This document shows positions 42,879 through 52,113 of a stretch of 64,000 nucleotides of DNA, piece after piece. Source of the stretch: Bacteroidales bacterium (lineage in GTDB: Bacteria > Bacteroidota > Bacteroidia > Bacteroidales > JAGOPY01). Location of the stretch: positions 16,598 to 80,597 of the forward strand of contig JALNZD010000015.1 in NCBI GenBank assembly GCA_023229505.1, given 5' to 3'. Below the pieces are notes generated by a model. It was not told the DNA's origin. It did no database searches and saw only the letters and a program-made list of their open reading frames with translations. The stretch's first letter is position 1; each line of letters begins with the position of its first letter. The translations under genes and the position numbers were made by a program.

Positions 42879-44693
42879 TCAATTATTCAATCCTGGTGCT
42901 GATGACTTGTCAACATAAAGTAAACTTGAAGTCAATTCACTGATGTCTTTCACCTCAACTGGGGAGCCTTTCTGAAGGGTTTTTTTACAAAGCGGGCATG
43001 CAGTGATGATTGATCCAGGATTATTTGCCATAAGGGTCTCCAGAGTAAGCTGCGAGACTTTATCTCTTTGGTAACAGTTGATCCCGGTACTTCCCAGGCT
43101 TCCACCGCAGCAGATAGATATGCCTTTCTCTTCACTTGCAGTGACAAGATTTACCATTTGCCGGATCAACTGCCGGGGCTCTTCGAAAATCCCGGATCCT
43201 CTTCCCAGTTCGCATGGATCATGGAAAGCAACCTGTAAATCTTCCTTTTTCAGATCAATTTTCTTTTCATTCACCAGGCGTAGAAGGTATTGCGAATGAT
43301 GCAGCATTTCGATATTAAGGTTATATTCTTCCCTGAAAATCTTCAGGCAGATAGGGCAGGAGAGTACCAGTGTTTTACAGTTTGTGCTTTCGATCAGTTT
43401 TTTATTGTGCTCCATGAGTTCGCGCGCCTGCTTTTCTTTTCCGGCCATCCATAAGGGCCTTCCGCAGCAGACGCTTCCATCACGGTCAATAAATTGGTAA
43501 TCGACACCTGCCGTGGTGAATATTTTCTCCATGGATATTTTGATCGATGGGGTAAGATGGGTCATGCAGCCGGCAAAATAAGCTATCTCCGCAACCTGGC
43601 TTTTGGTTTGCTTCAGGTATGTAAAGGAGCCATTAAGGTTTTTAGCATAACGGATCCTTTGGGAAACACGCAAAGCGTTGATATTGATTCCAACAGGACA
43701 ATATTCCCCGCAACGGCCGCAAAGCAGGCAATCGTAAGTAGAATTTATATCCGGTCGATTGTTTTTTAAAGTCCGAAGAAAATACGCAGGCGGGATTCCA
43801 TCCTCATTTGCATCTGTATGTAGCGGACAGGCATCGATGCATACGCCGCATTTAGGGCACGATTGTATTTCAAAATTTGAGTAATGGTTAAAATGAAGGG
43901 TTGGTTTAATACCGTAATGCCTGAAAAAGATCAGCATTACTTCTGTAGGAATATGCATGAACCTGGAGTAAGGCAGGCTGACGAAAAAGCCTCCCAGTAC
44001 CAGCGAATAGGTCCACCAGGCAGGATAAGAAAGCTGTTGTGCAGGCAGAAATCTATCCAGGAGATCTCCAAAATTGTTGGTCAAAAAGCTTCCCCCGTGA
44101 TAGTGTGCAGCCGTGAAGCTTTCGGCAAGTAATCTCAGGGGGAAGATCAGCCAGAGGGTGGTGATCGCTAAACGGTCGAAAAATGTATGCCTGGTAGTTT
44201 TTTTTAAACCGAACCAATGGGACGAAGCTCTTTTGATCAGGGCAAGCACCAGCCCGCTGAGCACCAGAAGCAGGAACATATCCATGAGCAACCGGAAAAC
44301 ACCCGGGATTGACATGAGTTCGTGCCTCAGTATATGTTCGTCAGCTACAAAGAACTTCAGGAAAATCGGGTAGTACGGAGGATTGATATGAACTTTGCTG
44401 TAAATTCTCGACTCGAGGTTGCCACATACGATAAGCAGGAACCACCCGAATGCAAAGCTCATATGCATATAGCCGAGCCAGCCATTTCGCCGGAACATTT
44501 TCCGGTGGAGAAGGCTTTCCATGAACACTTCGCCGGCAGCGCCCAGGCTTTTTTTGGTAAATACTCCTTTCCTGATCAGGTCTCTGTCAGCCAGGTCAAA
44601 CCCTTTGATCCAGCGTGCATACTTTACACTGAGGATTACCAGCAGGGTAATCAGTCCCAGGAAGAAAGGAAGCACAAACAAGTCAAAGGTCAT
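42879..44693 (-). CDS. Membrane-anchored HdrD-like Fe-S oxidoreductase
   Basis: The 604-residue protein joins an N-terminal membrane part (about residues 1-265, five or six helices with several His, resembling the cytochrome b-type HdrE or nitrate reductase gamma subunit) to a ferredoxin-like domain. That domain carries two cluster motifs, CPKCGVCIDACP near 282 and CLLCGRCGEYCP near 322. Two cysteine-rich CCG domains follow (CCGRPLWM, SCPICLKIF, HDPCELGRG, ICCGGS, TACPLCKK), the signature of HdrD/GlpC-type heterodisulfide or quinone-linked reductases. Last gene of the Hdr cluster. It overlaps the small HdrC-like gene by 4 bases. It likely links the cluster to membrane quinones. Confidence 0.85.
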   Translation of the reverse strand: MTFDLFVLPFFLGLITLLVILSVKYARWIKGFDLADRDLIRKGVFTKKSLGAAGEVFMESLLHRKMFRRNGWLGYMHMSFAFGWFLLIVCGNLESRIYSKVHINPPYYPIFLKFFVADEHILRHELMSIPGVFRLLMDMFLLLVLSGLVLALIKRASSHWFGLKKTTRHTFFDRLAITTLWLIFPLRLLAESFTAAHYHGGSFLTNNFGDLLDRFLPAQQLSYPAWWTYSLVLGGFFVSLPYSRFMHIPTEVMLIFFRHYGIKPTLHFNHYSNFEIQSCPKCGVCIDACPLHTDANEDGIPPAYFLRTLKNNRPDINSTYDCLLCGRCGEYCPVGININALRVSQRIRYAKNLNGSFTYLKQTKSQVAEIAYFAGCMTHLTPSIKISMEKIFTTAGVDYQFIDRDGSVCCGRPLWMAGKEKQARELMEHNKKLIESTNCKTLVLSCPICLKIFREEYNLNIEMLHHSQYLLRLVNEKKIDLKKEDLQVAFHDPCELGRGSGIFEEPRQLIRQMVNLVTASEEKGISICCGGSLGSTGINCYQRDKVSQLTLETLMANNPGSIITACPLCKKTLQKGSPVEVKDISELTSSLLYVDKSSAPGLNN

Positions 44694-45025
44694 AGTTCGA
44701 AAGCCTCAATGGCTCTTTGTATATTCATTATGATATTTCTGGTATTGACACCTCGCGGGCAGGCGAGCTGGCACTTTCCGCAAAGCATGCATTTTTCCGC
44801 TTCGGCCTTTATATTGCGGGCTTCACCCCTTTTAATATTTCCGATCAGCTCCCGCAAGCTGAATGTTGTAAATACCCCCGCACTGCAGGTGGCTGTGCAG
44901 GTACCGCACGAAATACAGACCATGAAAGAAGGCTCATGCTCAGCCAGGTATCGTGCGACCCGCTTGTCATTGCTGTCGTAATCGATTTGTCTGTCGGAAT
45001 TTATGGTATATCCGAAGTTGGGCAC
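44690..45025 (-). CDS. HdrC-like 4Fe-4S ferredoxin subunit
   Basis: This 111-residue protein has two cluster-binding segments, CISCGTCTATC near residue 37 and CMLCGKCQLACP near 79, spaced as in HdrC subunits. It probably wires electrons between the FAD subunit and the HdrD-like membrane protein that follows with a 4-base overlap. The start appears to be GTG at 45025, just inside a tandem-repeat spacer. No ATG gives a better start. Confidence 0.82.
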   Translation of the reverse strand: MPNFGYTINSDRQIDYDSNDKRVARYLAEHEPSFMVCISCGTCTATCSAGVFTTFSLRELIGNIKRGEARNIKAEAEKCMLCGKCQLACPRGVNTRNIIMNIQRAIEAFEL

Positions 45026-45031
45026 TGGATG

Positions 45032-45070
45032 TTGGTTATTGGTTATTGGTTATTGGTTATTGGTTATTAG
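45032..45070. repeat. Heptamer tandem repeat (ttattgg)n
   Basis: Five copies of the seven-base unit ttattgg follow each other directly upstream of the small hdrC-like gene. In the minus direction the array lies between hdrA and that gene, where a ribosome-binding site or processing site might be. Confidence 0.85.
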
Positions 45071-45130
45071 GTAGTTATATAAGAGGTTGTTATTTGTTTC
45101 AGTGTTCCAAAAAATTCCAAATTTCTAATT

Positions 45131-46177
45131 TCAATTTTCAAATTGCCAACTGTCAACTGAATTCAGGTATTCCATAATCCTGAGTGCAGCTGCCCGCGAA
45201 TCAGCAATCGTTTCATCAATGCTTTTCGGTGAAGTACAGGTTCCGGCGAGAAAAAGGCCTGGTATGCCGGTTTCATTTGCCTGTAACTGGCGATCGGCAG
45301 GCTGCAGGAAACGGTTTTCATCGGTTTCCAACTCCATTATATCCATGAGCTTCTTTGTCCCGGATGAGGTAACCATACCGGACATCAGCACAAGCAGATC
45401 CACCTTCATTTTCAGCGGGCGTCCGGCCAGGGTATCCTCAACTTTTACCAGCACTGAGCCATCCTGGTTCTCAAATGCTTCCGACAGCCTTCCCCTGATA
45501 AAATGCACCCCCCATTTCTCCTGCGATTCTTTGTACAAAGCTTCGAAGTCGAGGCCGAACATCCTGAGATCCATGTAAAAGCAAAAAACTTCACAACCTG
45601 GGATCATCTCACTTACCTCAACCGCCTGCTTCACGGCGGTCACACAGCATACTCTGGAACAATAAAGATTACCGACTTTCTCATCCCTTGATCCCACACA
45701 ATGCACAAAGCCAATCCTTTCGGGCACTTTACCGTGGGCATTACGGATCTGGCTGTGTTGGGCAAATTTCTTTTCGAGGTCTTCGGAGGTGATCACGTTA
45801 TCATAGATCCCATAGCCATACTCTTCCTTTTTCCGGGCTTCAAAGAGATCGAATCCTGTTGCCAGGAGCAATGCATCCGAAACAAGCGTTTGGGAGTTGT
45901 TCAACAATATTTTCCAGGTTTTTCCGGACTGTTCGATCTTTTGAACTTCTGTGCCGGTGTGAACGATCACTTTCTCGTTCAACCTTTTGGTCAGGTAACC
46001 GGTAATTTCTTTGGCAGGCCGGCGGGACGGAAAAAGGCGGTCCCATTGGCCAACATGCCCGCCCAGATGTTCCTCCTTTTCAATAAGGGTGACTTGAATG
46101 CCAAAAGCAGCTAAACTCGAAGCTGCTTCAAGGCCTGCTATACCACCACCGATTACAATAACCTTTTTACCCATCAT
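45131..46177 (-). CDS. HdrA-like FAD-dependent subunit
   Basis: The 348-residue protein is a short HdrA/QmoA-type flavoprotein: FAD-binding VIGGGIAGLEAASSLA at residues 7-22, the GGHVGQW loop, the ATGFDLF segment, and the conserved HCVGSRDEK followed by YCSRVCC. It lacks the N-terminal cluster domain and C-terminal ferredoxins of methanogen HdrA, so it resembles the smaller subunits of QmoA/B type. Its last residues SWQFEN are encoded by a dispersed spacer repeat (caactgtcaactg region), so the stop codon lies within the repeat. Gene order hdrC-hdrB-hdrA suggests one complex. Confidence 0.87.
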   Translation of the reverse strand: MMGKKVIVIGGGIAGLEAASSLAAFGIQVTLIEKEEHLGGHVGQWDRLFPSRRPAKEITGYLTKRLNEKVIVHTGTEVQKIEQSGKTWKILLNNSQTLVSDALLLATGFDLFEARKKEEYGYGIYDNVITSEDLEKKFAQHSQIRNAHGKVPERIGFVHCVGSRDEKVGNLYCSRVCCVTAVKQAVEVSEMIPGCEVFCFYMDLRMFGLDFEALYKESQEKWGVHFIRGRLSEAFENQDGSVLVKVEDTLAGRPLKMKVDLLVLMSGMVTSSGTKKLMDIMELETDENRFLQPADRQLQANETGIPGLFLAGTCTSPKSIDETIADSRAAALRIMEYLNSVDSWQFEN

Positions 46178-46180
46178 GTA

Positions 46181-47254
46181 TCAATGACAAAATTTCAAGT
46201 TTGCGGGCATGGCGGGTTTCCCTAAATATTCACCGTTTTTACCCAGGTATTTCTTTTCGGGATCATAGAGTATCCCAATCTTATCCAGCAATGGCTCAAC
46301 AGGGACCTGGTGAGTTTGCAAACCAAGGTCCCAGGGGTCATAACCAAGCACAATCCCGGCAAGTTCTTCATAGGTGAGGACAGGGATTCCCTGGCCATCT
46401 TCCCCGTAGGTAACTCCTTCCATCTCGCTGAGGGCATATTGCCAACGATCGAAGAAAAAAGGACAGCCGGGGCAATTTGTAAGAATAGCTTCGGGTCTGT
46501 AGGGCTTCATCGACTCAAATTTCTTTTGTGAACAGGCGATGGAATAACCGCGATTAGCCTTCACGACATATTGCCTGAAGCCAAATCCGCAACAATGACG
46601 GCGTTCCGGGTAATCAATCACCTCACCTCCCCAGTCTTCTATCATCCCAATCAACACATGCGGATATTCTGCACCTCCGATACCTTTGCAGGGGAACATT
46701 TTAGCATAATGACATCCAATATGTTCGACAATCCGCAGTGGTTCGCCTGTAAAACGGTTAATCAGCCTGTACTTGCCTTTTTCTGCTATCTCTTTACGAA
46801 ATTTATAAATGATATCACTGGCATGGACCAGGTTTTTGGGCTTTTCAAATTCTTTACCGGTAGCCTCTTTAAGAAGCTCCCTGACCTTTTTCTCAACTTC
46901 CGGGAAATGGTGCCAGGTTTCAAGCACCTCAAGGTACATACCGAAGGAAGTAATACAGGAAGGGACATAGTTATGGTAACCCGATTCGGTCATAAGGGCG
47001 AATTGCCGGGCAATAACCGTCATTGTAGTCTCAAAAGGGACAATATCGGAATGATAGCCGATTCCTGTGCAGGTCGTGTGAAATGGATGCTCGCTGATAT
47101 TTTTCCCAAGGGTTTCTCTCAGGATTTTCAGAAAAGTAGTTTCAGAACCAGGGAAAAAGCTCTGCCTTACGCAACTTCTGACATAAAAAAAATCATCATC
47201 CGCGATCTCTTTCTGATATTCTTTCCAGATTATCTTTTTACCCTCAATGTTCAT
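46181..47254 (-). CDS. HdrB-like CCG-domain subunit
   Basis: The 357-residue protein carries CCG-type cysteine motifs (CHYAKMFPCKG, HCCGFGFR, TNCPGCPFF), which bind the non-cubane clusters that reduce disulfides in HdrB. The frame is open further upstream to 47404, but the start at 47254 (MNIEGKKIIWKEYQKE) avoids a long overlap and gives an 11-base overlap with the hdrC gene before it. It lies 3 bases before hdrA. The physiological disulfide or sulfur substrate is unknown. Confidence 0.83.
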   Translation of the reverse strand: MNIEGKKIIWKEYQKEIADDDFFYVRSCVRQSFFPGSETTFLKILRETLGKNISEHPFHTTCTGIGYHSDIVPFETTMTVIARQFALMTESGYHNYVPSCITSFGMYLEVLETWHHFPEVEKKVRELLKEATGKEFEKPKNLVHASDIIYKFRKEIAEKGKYRLINRFTGEPLRIVEHIGCHYAKMFPCKGIGGAEYPHVLIGMIEDWGGEVIDYPERRHCCGFGFRQYVVKANRGYSIACSQKKFESMKPYRPEAILTNCPGCPFFFDRWQYALSEMEGVTYGEDGQGIPVLTYEELAGIVLGYDPWDLGLQTHQVPVEPLLDKIGILYDPEKKYLGKNGEYLGKPAMPANLKFCH

Positions 47255-47960
47255 TTTTGCCGTGCTTATTGCTATTGAAGTTATAAACGTGAAGATAATA
47301 CTCGCTTTTCTGGCCCGGGCTGAATTCTTTGCCCATTTCTTCAGCTTTCTTCCTTGAGAATTCCTCCAGCTTTTCAAACCGTTCCGTCCCGCCTGTGACA
47401 TCAAAAATCCTTTTCAGTTCATCAAGCGATTCCTGTGGGATCTTACGCAGGATTCCCGGCCCTTCTTCCTGGTAATGGGCTTCAAAGCGTCCTAAAACCT
47501 CTTTAAGATTATCAGTTATCCAGCCCCAGACGGGACCCTGTTCGGGATGTGATTCCAATTCGATTTCCTGGGGATAGAGACAATAGCCATGCTTGAGGAT
47601 CCATTCCCCGATAGTTCTTTTAATAGCAAGCTGCTGCCTCCCTTTTTCCGATTCCACGAAATAGCCGAGGTCCTGCGATAAGGAACGTACGACGGAAATC
47701 AGCAAACCAGGGACGTTCCCACGAGGACAGCGTGTTTTGCACGACATACATTCCCCGCAATACCAGATAAAATCACTTTTCAACAAGGCTTCGATCTGCT
47801 CTTCATCGCGGCTTTGAAGCGTAGTCGCAAGGATACGGGGATCATAATTGTAAAACTCAGCAGCCGGGCAAATAGCGGTGCAGGTTCCGCAATTGATGCA
47901 GGCTTTCAGTCCTTCCCCGAACCTGACATCCTGGTTGAGCAAGTCGTAGAGTCGCCCCAT
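47244..47960 (-). CDS. HdrC-like iron-sulfur subunit
   Basis: This 238-residue protein has two 4Fe-4S segments, CINCGTCTAICP near residue 22 and CGECMSCKTRCP near 68, followed by a helical C-terminal half. It is the first gene of the hdrCBA-hdrC-hdrD cluster and passes electrons between HdrA and HdrB in the family. The upstream 120 bases show no clear promoter. Confidence 0.85.
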   Translation of the reverse strand: MGRLYDLLNQDVRFGEGLKACINCGTCTAICPAAEFYNYDPRILATTLQSRDEEQIEALLKSDFIWYCGECMSCKTRCPRGNVPGLLISVVRSLSQDLGYFVESEKGRQQLAIKRTIGEWILKHGYCLYPQEIELESHPEQGPVWGWITDNLKEVLGRFEAHYQEEGPGILRKIPQESLDELKRIFDVTGGTERFEKLEEFSRKKAEEMGKEFSPGQKSEYYLHVYNFNSNKHGKNEH

Positions 47961-48082
47961 GAACCGGTATGAAAATGATTGTTAATTTTTTAACAAAAAT
48001 ATAGATTAAAGTAAATACAATTAACAAAGACATCATATTTTAAAAATGAGTTTACACAGCAAAAACTTTTATTCAAGATACA

Positions 48083-49660
48083 TTACCTCGATATAATGAT
48101 CTTGCCGTTTTGGTGGTATTCTCCTGATGTGACCTGGTAAAGGTACATACCGGCTGATAAGTGCCGAACATCCAAAAATGATCTCTCACCGTTGAGCGGT
48201 ATTTCAGCCCGGAGGCGACCGGTAATATCTATAACCCGAATGGTTCCGGATTTAAATCCGGAAGTTCCAAATTCCACAAATGTAGAAGCTGGATTGGGAA
48301 ATACCTTTACCATGTTTTGAGCTACCGACGGTTCTGAGATTCCTACCGTTAAATCGCTTATTTCAAAAAGCCATACAAATCCATTTTCAATTCTGCAGGT
48401 AAGATCCCCTGAAAGATTACTTGAAGTGTTTGATGCCACCACATATGTGCTGTCGCTGGTTTTGATGACAGCCCCTTCAAGCCGGTTCTTGCCTTCACTT
48501 CCGATGCACTGTTGCCACATGAGTTCGCCTTCCGAACTCACTTTTACCACCCAAATGTCGGGATTTCCAGGGAATGAGTGGTTTCCCGAAACGTCACCGT
48601 CAAACGATGTTGTTGTACCAAAAACCAGAAATCCACCATCACCGGATTCAAATATGTTATAAACATAATCGCCTTTGCTACCACCCAAGCATTTTTGCCA
48701 GACGATGTTGCCTGATAAATCGATTTTAGCAAGCCAGATATCATCAGTTCGTGTTTCATTTTGGTATCCAAGATGATATCCGCATCCTTCCATATCTCCG
48801 TCGTCAGAGCTAGTATAGCCACTAACGATATAACCGTCGCTCGTTGCAAGTAATGTCGAAATACCATCGTGATAACTACCACTGTAACAACGTTGCCATT
48901 CGATATTGGTATTTGAATCCAGTTTAAAAAGTATGGTTGCAGCATACCAACTGAATGGTTCACATTCATAGTTGCCTCCACCCTCTACTTGTGCCGAACC
49001 GCCAAGAAGATAACCTCCGTCGCTGGTCTGAATAACTGCACTTCCTAAGTCAAATCCAGGGGCCCCAATGGAAAAATCCCACATTTTAATACCAAGGCTG
49101 TCGGTTTTTAACAGCCACATGTCCCATGCGCCATAAGCAATGGAAATATCACCATCAGGTGATGTAGTGCGCCCAAAAGCTGCAATTCCTCCATCATAAG
49201 TAGTAATGGCCGCCCAAAGGTCATCATATCCGTTTCCGCCGTACATTTTGTCCCACAATTTATTTCCTGCGCTGTCAATTTTAAGTATCCAATAATTAAC
49301 GGTTCCCGGATAAGGGTTGAATGTTACATCCCCTCCGGTAGAAACACTGATAGCTGCGATAAAATAATTCCCTTCATCGGCAGGGAAAATATCAACTCCC
49401 TGGTCGCCGGAAGCTCCACCAAAAGTTTTATCCCATAATAGATTACCTTCAAGATCGGTTTTAAAAAGAAAAACATCATAATTGCCGGTTGAAGGCTCTG
49501 TATATCCGCTAATCAAATAATTGTCGCCGGCGAGTTCAATTCCGCGCGCTACATCGTGCGGGTTCATTTGAAAGCATTGCTGCCAGTTGATCTGCATATA
49601 TTGAGGGAGAGCCGGGAAATGCAGGATTGAGCAAAATAATAATATTTTAAAGCGTTTCAT
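48083..49660 (-). CDS. Secreted T9SS-sorted repeat protein
   Basis: The 525-residue protein begins with a signal peptide (MKRFKILLFCSILHFPALP). It continues with about seven repeats of a beta-propeller-like unit, each having WLLKTDSxGNxxWxxxxGGxxxD and DGGYLLGG-type parts, and ends with a type A type IX sorting domain (VFPNPASTFVEF, DITGRLRAE, LSAGMYLYQV). It is therefore exported through the outer membrane and cleaved at the sorting domain. The repeat unit resembles delta-60-repeat or Kelch-like domains. Substrate or surface partner unknown. Confidence 0.85.
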   Translation of the reverse strand: MKRFKILLFCSILHFPALPQYMQINWQQCFQMNPHDVARGIELAGDNYLISGYTEPSTGNYDVFLFKTDLEGNLLWDKTFGGASGDQGVDIFPADEGNYFIAAISVSTGGDVTFNPYPGTVNYWILKIDSAGNKLWDKMYGGNGYDDLWAAITTYDGGIAAFGRTTSPDGDISIAYGAWDMWLLKTDSLGIKMWDFSIGAPGFDLGSAVIQTSDGGYLLGGSAQVEGGGNYECEPFSWYAATILFKLDSNTNIEWQRCYSGSYHDGISTLLATSDGYIVSGYTSSDDGDMEGCGYHLGYQNETRTDDIWLAKIDLSGNIVWQKCLGGSKGDYVYNIFESGDGGFLVFGTTTSFDGDVSGNHSFPGNPDIWVVKVSSEGELMWQQCIGSEGKNRLEGAVIKTSDSTYVVASNTSSNLSGDLTCRIENGFVWLFEISDLTVGISEPSVAQNMVKVFPNPASTFVEFGTSGFKSGTIRVIDITGRLRAEIPLNGERSFLDVRHLSAGMYLYQVTSGEYHQNGKIIISR

Positions 49661-49728
49661 AGCTGTATAATTTGACTAGAAACTGGAGTTTTGCCCATAA
49701 AGAGCAAAACTCCAAGGTACATGCCTAT

Positions 49729-50673
49729 TTAACAATCAAATATACCTGTTTTTATGAAGCCTGTTACTTGCAGAGTGTAATTATAGATACCTGCTGGAGC
49801 ACTACGGGTATCCCATACTTTTTGTCCCTGTTTTCCCTGCAATTGAAACGATTCAATCTGCTTGCCCGTGGCATCAGTAATGATCAGTATGGCACTGGTT
49901 TCATCACCCGGAAGGGTGTAATCGAAAGCAGCCCAGTATTTGGCTGGATTGGGTTTTACAGTTAGACTAAGGCCGAAGGCCTCAGCCATGGCATCTAAGT
50001 CAATAATACCGCTCTTAAAAGACTGTGTTCCGTCAATTTCAGGGCAATTGCAGAAATGCTGTCCGTAAAATGCTTCAAGGATGTTTTTAGCCTTGGCAGC
50101 AGAACTGCCTCGGTTGGCCTGTGCAATTGCGTTAAGCATTTCAATTTCGGAACTGGTAAGTTCCTGCAACTTGCGATCCTCAGAATGAAGTGTAAGTTCC
50201 AGGTTGAGCATGTTCATATAATCATTATGTTCTTCCAGCGCCTCTCCCTGAAGGTTATATAAATCTGGAAGCATGGCGGCAAGCGAAATAGCATCTGTAA
50301 AGTTTCCTTCCTGCATATATGTTGCAATAATTTGTCTATCAGCGGCAATTCCCCCCAGATTATTGAGCCAGTTTCTTAGCTCTACCAGGGCAACAATCGT
50401 ATCATTCAGGTAGCTTCTGATCATATCGTTTGCAGCCCTTGTCTTGATGCGATTGTGTTTAGCCATTTGCTGCTGAAGAACCGTTTTGTAGGTAACACCC
50501 TCAGCTACCTGACGTAAAATATCTATCATGTAAGCCGGAAGCGGATTTTCTTTTTCTTCAAGATATTCGAGCAAGGCATCTTTTTTAAGCTCATCGGGGT
50601 TGGCTGCCAGAGGGTAGCTATAGCTAACCGGTCGAAAAATGTGTGCAAAAGGGCGATCTGGATAGTAATCAGG
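49729..50673 (-). pseudogene. 3' fragment of a large secreted protein gene
   Basis: The frame is open from 50673, directly after a TGA. There it encodes DYYPDRPFAHIFRPVSYSYP, already the middle of a protein. From a TTG at 50574 it encodes 281 residues that are mainly helical, with a C-terminal beta domain (VKPNPAKYWAAFDY, GQKVWDTRSAPAGIYNYTLQ) resembling a type IX sorting domain. No ATG start, ribosome site or signal peptide exists, so it looks like the truncated end of a longer surface protein. The 50674-50830 stretch shows nothing else. Confidence 0.65.
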
Positions 50674-50830
50674 TCAGACCTCTTATAAATACCAGTGCTG
50701 GTTTGAGTTTATTCATTATTTTTGTGAGAACAATCGTAAACTTGTTTGTGAGCAAATATAAGTCCCCCTGCTTGATAATATTTTGAGTTACAGGTCGATT
50801 GATGATTCAATTCCGTTCAAATGAATTAAT

Positions 50831-51079
50831 ATGAAAATAAAAGAAAAAATATTGCACCTTCCAATCCTCGTTGAACAGGATGAAGATAATGTATATATCG
50901 TTAGTTGTCCTGTTTTTAAGGGTTGTCATTCCTATGGCAAAACAATAGATGAAGCTCTGGCAAACATCAGGGAAGTTATTGACATGTGCATAGATGAAGA
51001 GAAAGATAAAATATCTGATATAAACCGCTTTGTTGGCTTCAGGGAAATGGAGATTTCTTATAAAGCAGCGGCCGTATAA
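50831..51079 (+). CDS. hicB: HicB-family antitoxin
   Basis: The 82-residue protein has the partially degraded RNase H-like HicB fold: LPILVEQDEDNVYIVSCPVF, then GCHSYGKTIDEALANIREVI. In the family it binds and silences HicA. It lies 10 bases upstream of hicA, so the order antitoxin-toxin is reversed compared with the classical hicAB. No separate DNA-binding domain is visible in the short C-terminus. Confidence 0.9.
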   Translation: MKIKEKILHLPILVEQDEDNVYIVSCPVFKGCHSYGKTIDEALANIREVIDMCIDEEKDKISDINRFVGFREMEISYKAAAV

Positions 51080-51089
51080 ATAAAATTTT

Positions 51090-51329
51090 ATGCAGGAATT
51101 TTTAGTTATTTCAGGTAAAGACTTTATTCGATTCCTTCAGAGACTGGGATTTAATGTTGTTCGCATTAATGGCTCTCATCATAGATTAAAACATCCGGAT
51201 GGCCGGGTCACAACGATTCCGGTACACAAAAATCAAGATCTGCCGAAGGGACTGATTCGAAAAATTATTCGTGAAGATTTAAAAATAGAGTTGGATGAGT
51301 TCATGATTTTGTATAAGCAATTAGGTTAA
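51090..51329 (+). CDS. hicA: HicA-family mRNA interferase toxin
   Basis: This 79-residue double-stranded-RNA-binding-like protein has the HicA core SGKDFIRFLQRLGFNVVRIN with the catalytic His in GSHHRLKHPDGR. HicA cuts mRNA when free of HicB. It ends 4 bases before the ABC permease gene. The toxin pair therefore stands where a binding-protein gene would be expected, perhaps by insertion. Confidence 0.88.
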   Translation: MQEFLVISGKDFIRFLQRLGFNVVRINGSHHRLKHPDGRVTTIPVHKNQDLPKGLIRKIIREDLKIELDEFMILYKQLG

Positions 51330-51333
51330 CCCT

Positions 51334-52113
51334 ATGCGATTTCAACCTTTTCAGTTATTTCTGATCCTGCTCAGTGGGGTAGTGTTGTTGTTTATCATTG
51401 GTCCGCTGGTTGGAATGTTCGTGGCCACGTCACCGGATCAATTGTTTGAATCATCGAAAGATCCTGAGGTTCAGCGAAGTATTGGCCTTACTTTATGGGT
51501 ATCGATGGCGGCTACGCTTGTTTTTGCCCTTGGAGGCATTCCGCTGGCCTACTTGCTGGCGAGGAGGGATTTTGCTATGAAGCGGCTCGTTTTGGGAATC
51601 ATAGACCTGCCCATCGTGATCCCTCATTCCGCTGCCGGGATTGCAGTTTTGGGTTTTGTATCAAGGGATTCCTATTTAGGGAAATTAGGTTCGATGATAG
51701 GGTTGGATTTTGTCGGAGCGCCGGCTGGAATTGCCATCGCGATGGCATTCGTCAGCATTCCTTTTCTTATCAATGCGGCCCGGGATGGCTTTTCTGCCGT
51801 CCCGCTGAGATTGGAACTGGCGGCCCTTAACCTGGGAGCCACTCCTGCAAGAGTCTTTTTCTCCATTTCCCTTCCGCTTGCCTGGAGAAATATCGTGTCT
51901 GGGCTGATCCTGATGTTTGCCAGGGGGATGAGCGAATTCGGCGCCGTAATCATCGTCGCTTACCACCCGATGGTCACGCCTGTCCTGATCTGGGAACGCT
52001 TTAGTTCTTTTGGCCTAAACTACGCCCGGCCGGTTGCCGTTATTTTCATTGTGGTCAGCCTTATATTTTTTATTGCTTTGCGATTATTATCCCGGACAAG
52101 AAAAGATGCTTGA
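51334..52113 (+). CDS. wtpB: ABC transporter permease, molybdate/tungstate type
   Basis: The 259-residue inner-membrane protein has about six helices and the EAA-like loop of the family (ALNLGATPARVFFSISLPLAW). The stretch LPIVIPHSAAGIAVLGF is typical of oxyanion permeases of the ModB/WtpB group. It overlaps the ATPase gene wtpC by 8 bases. No periplasmic binding protein (wtpA) is present on either side: the upstream neighbour is the HicBA pair. The assignment to tungstate versus molybdate is not fixed by the sequence. Confidence 0.75.
   Translation: MRFQPFQLFLILLSGVVLLFIIGPLVGMFVATSPDQLFESSKDPEVQRSIGLTLWVSMAATLVFALGGIPLAYLLARRDFAMKRLVLGIIDLPIVIPHSAAGIAVLGFVSRDSYLGKLGSMIGLDFVGAPAGIAIAMAFVSIPFLINAARDGFSAVPLRLELAALNLGATPARVFFSISLPLAWRNIVSGLILMFARGMSEFGAVIIVAYHPMVTPVLIWERFSSFGLNYARPVAVIFIVVSLIFFIALRLLSRTRKDA

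Noticed and set aside
52034..52105. Longer start for the ABC ATPase gene wtpC
   Set aside because: The extra residues lie inside the wtpB gene and are read from its membrane-helix codons in another frame.
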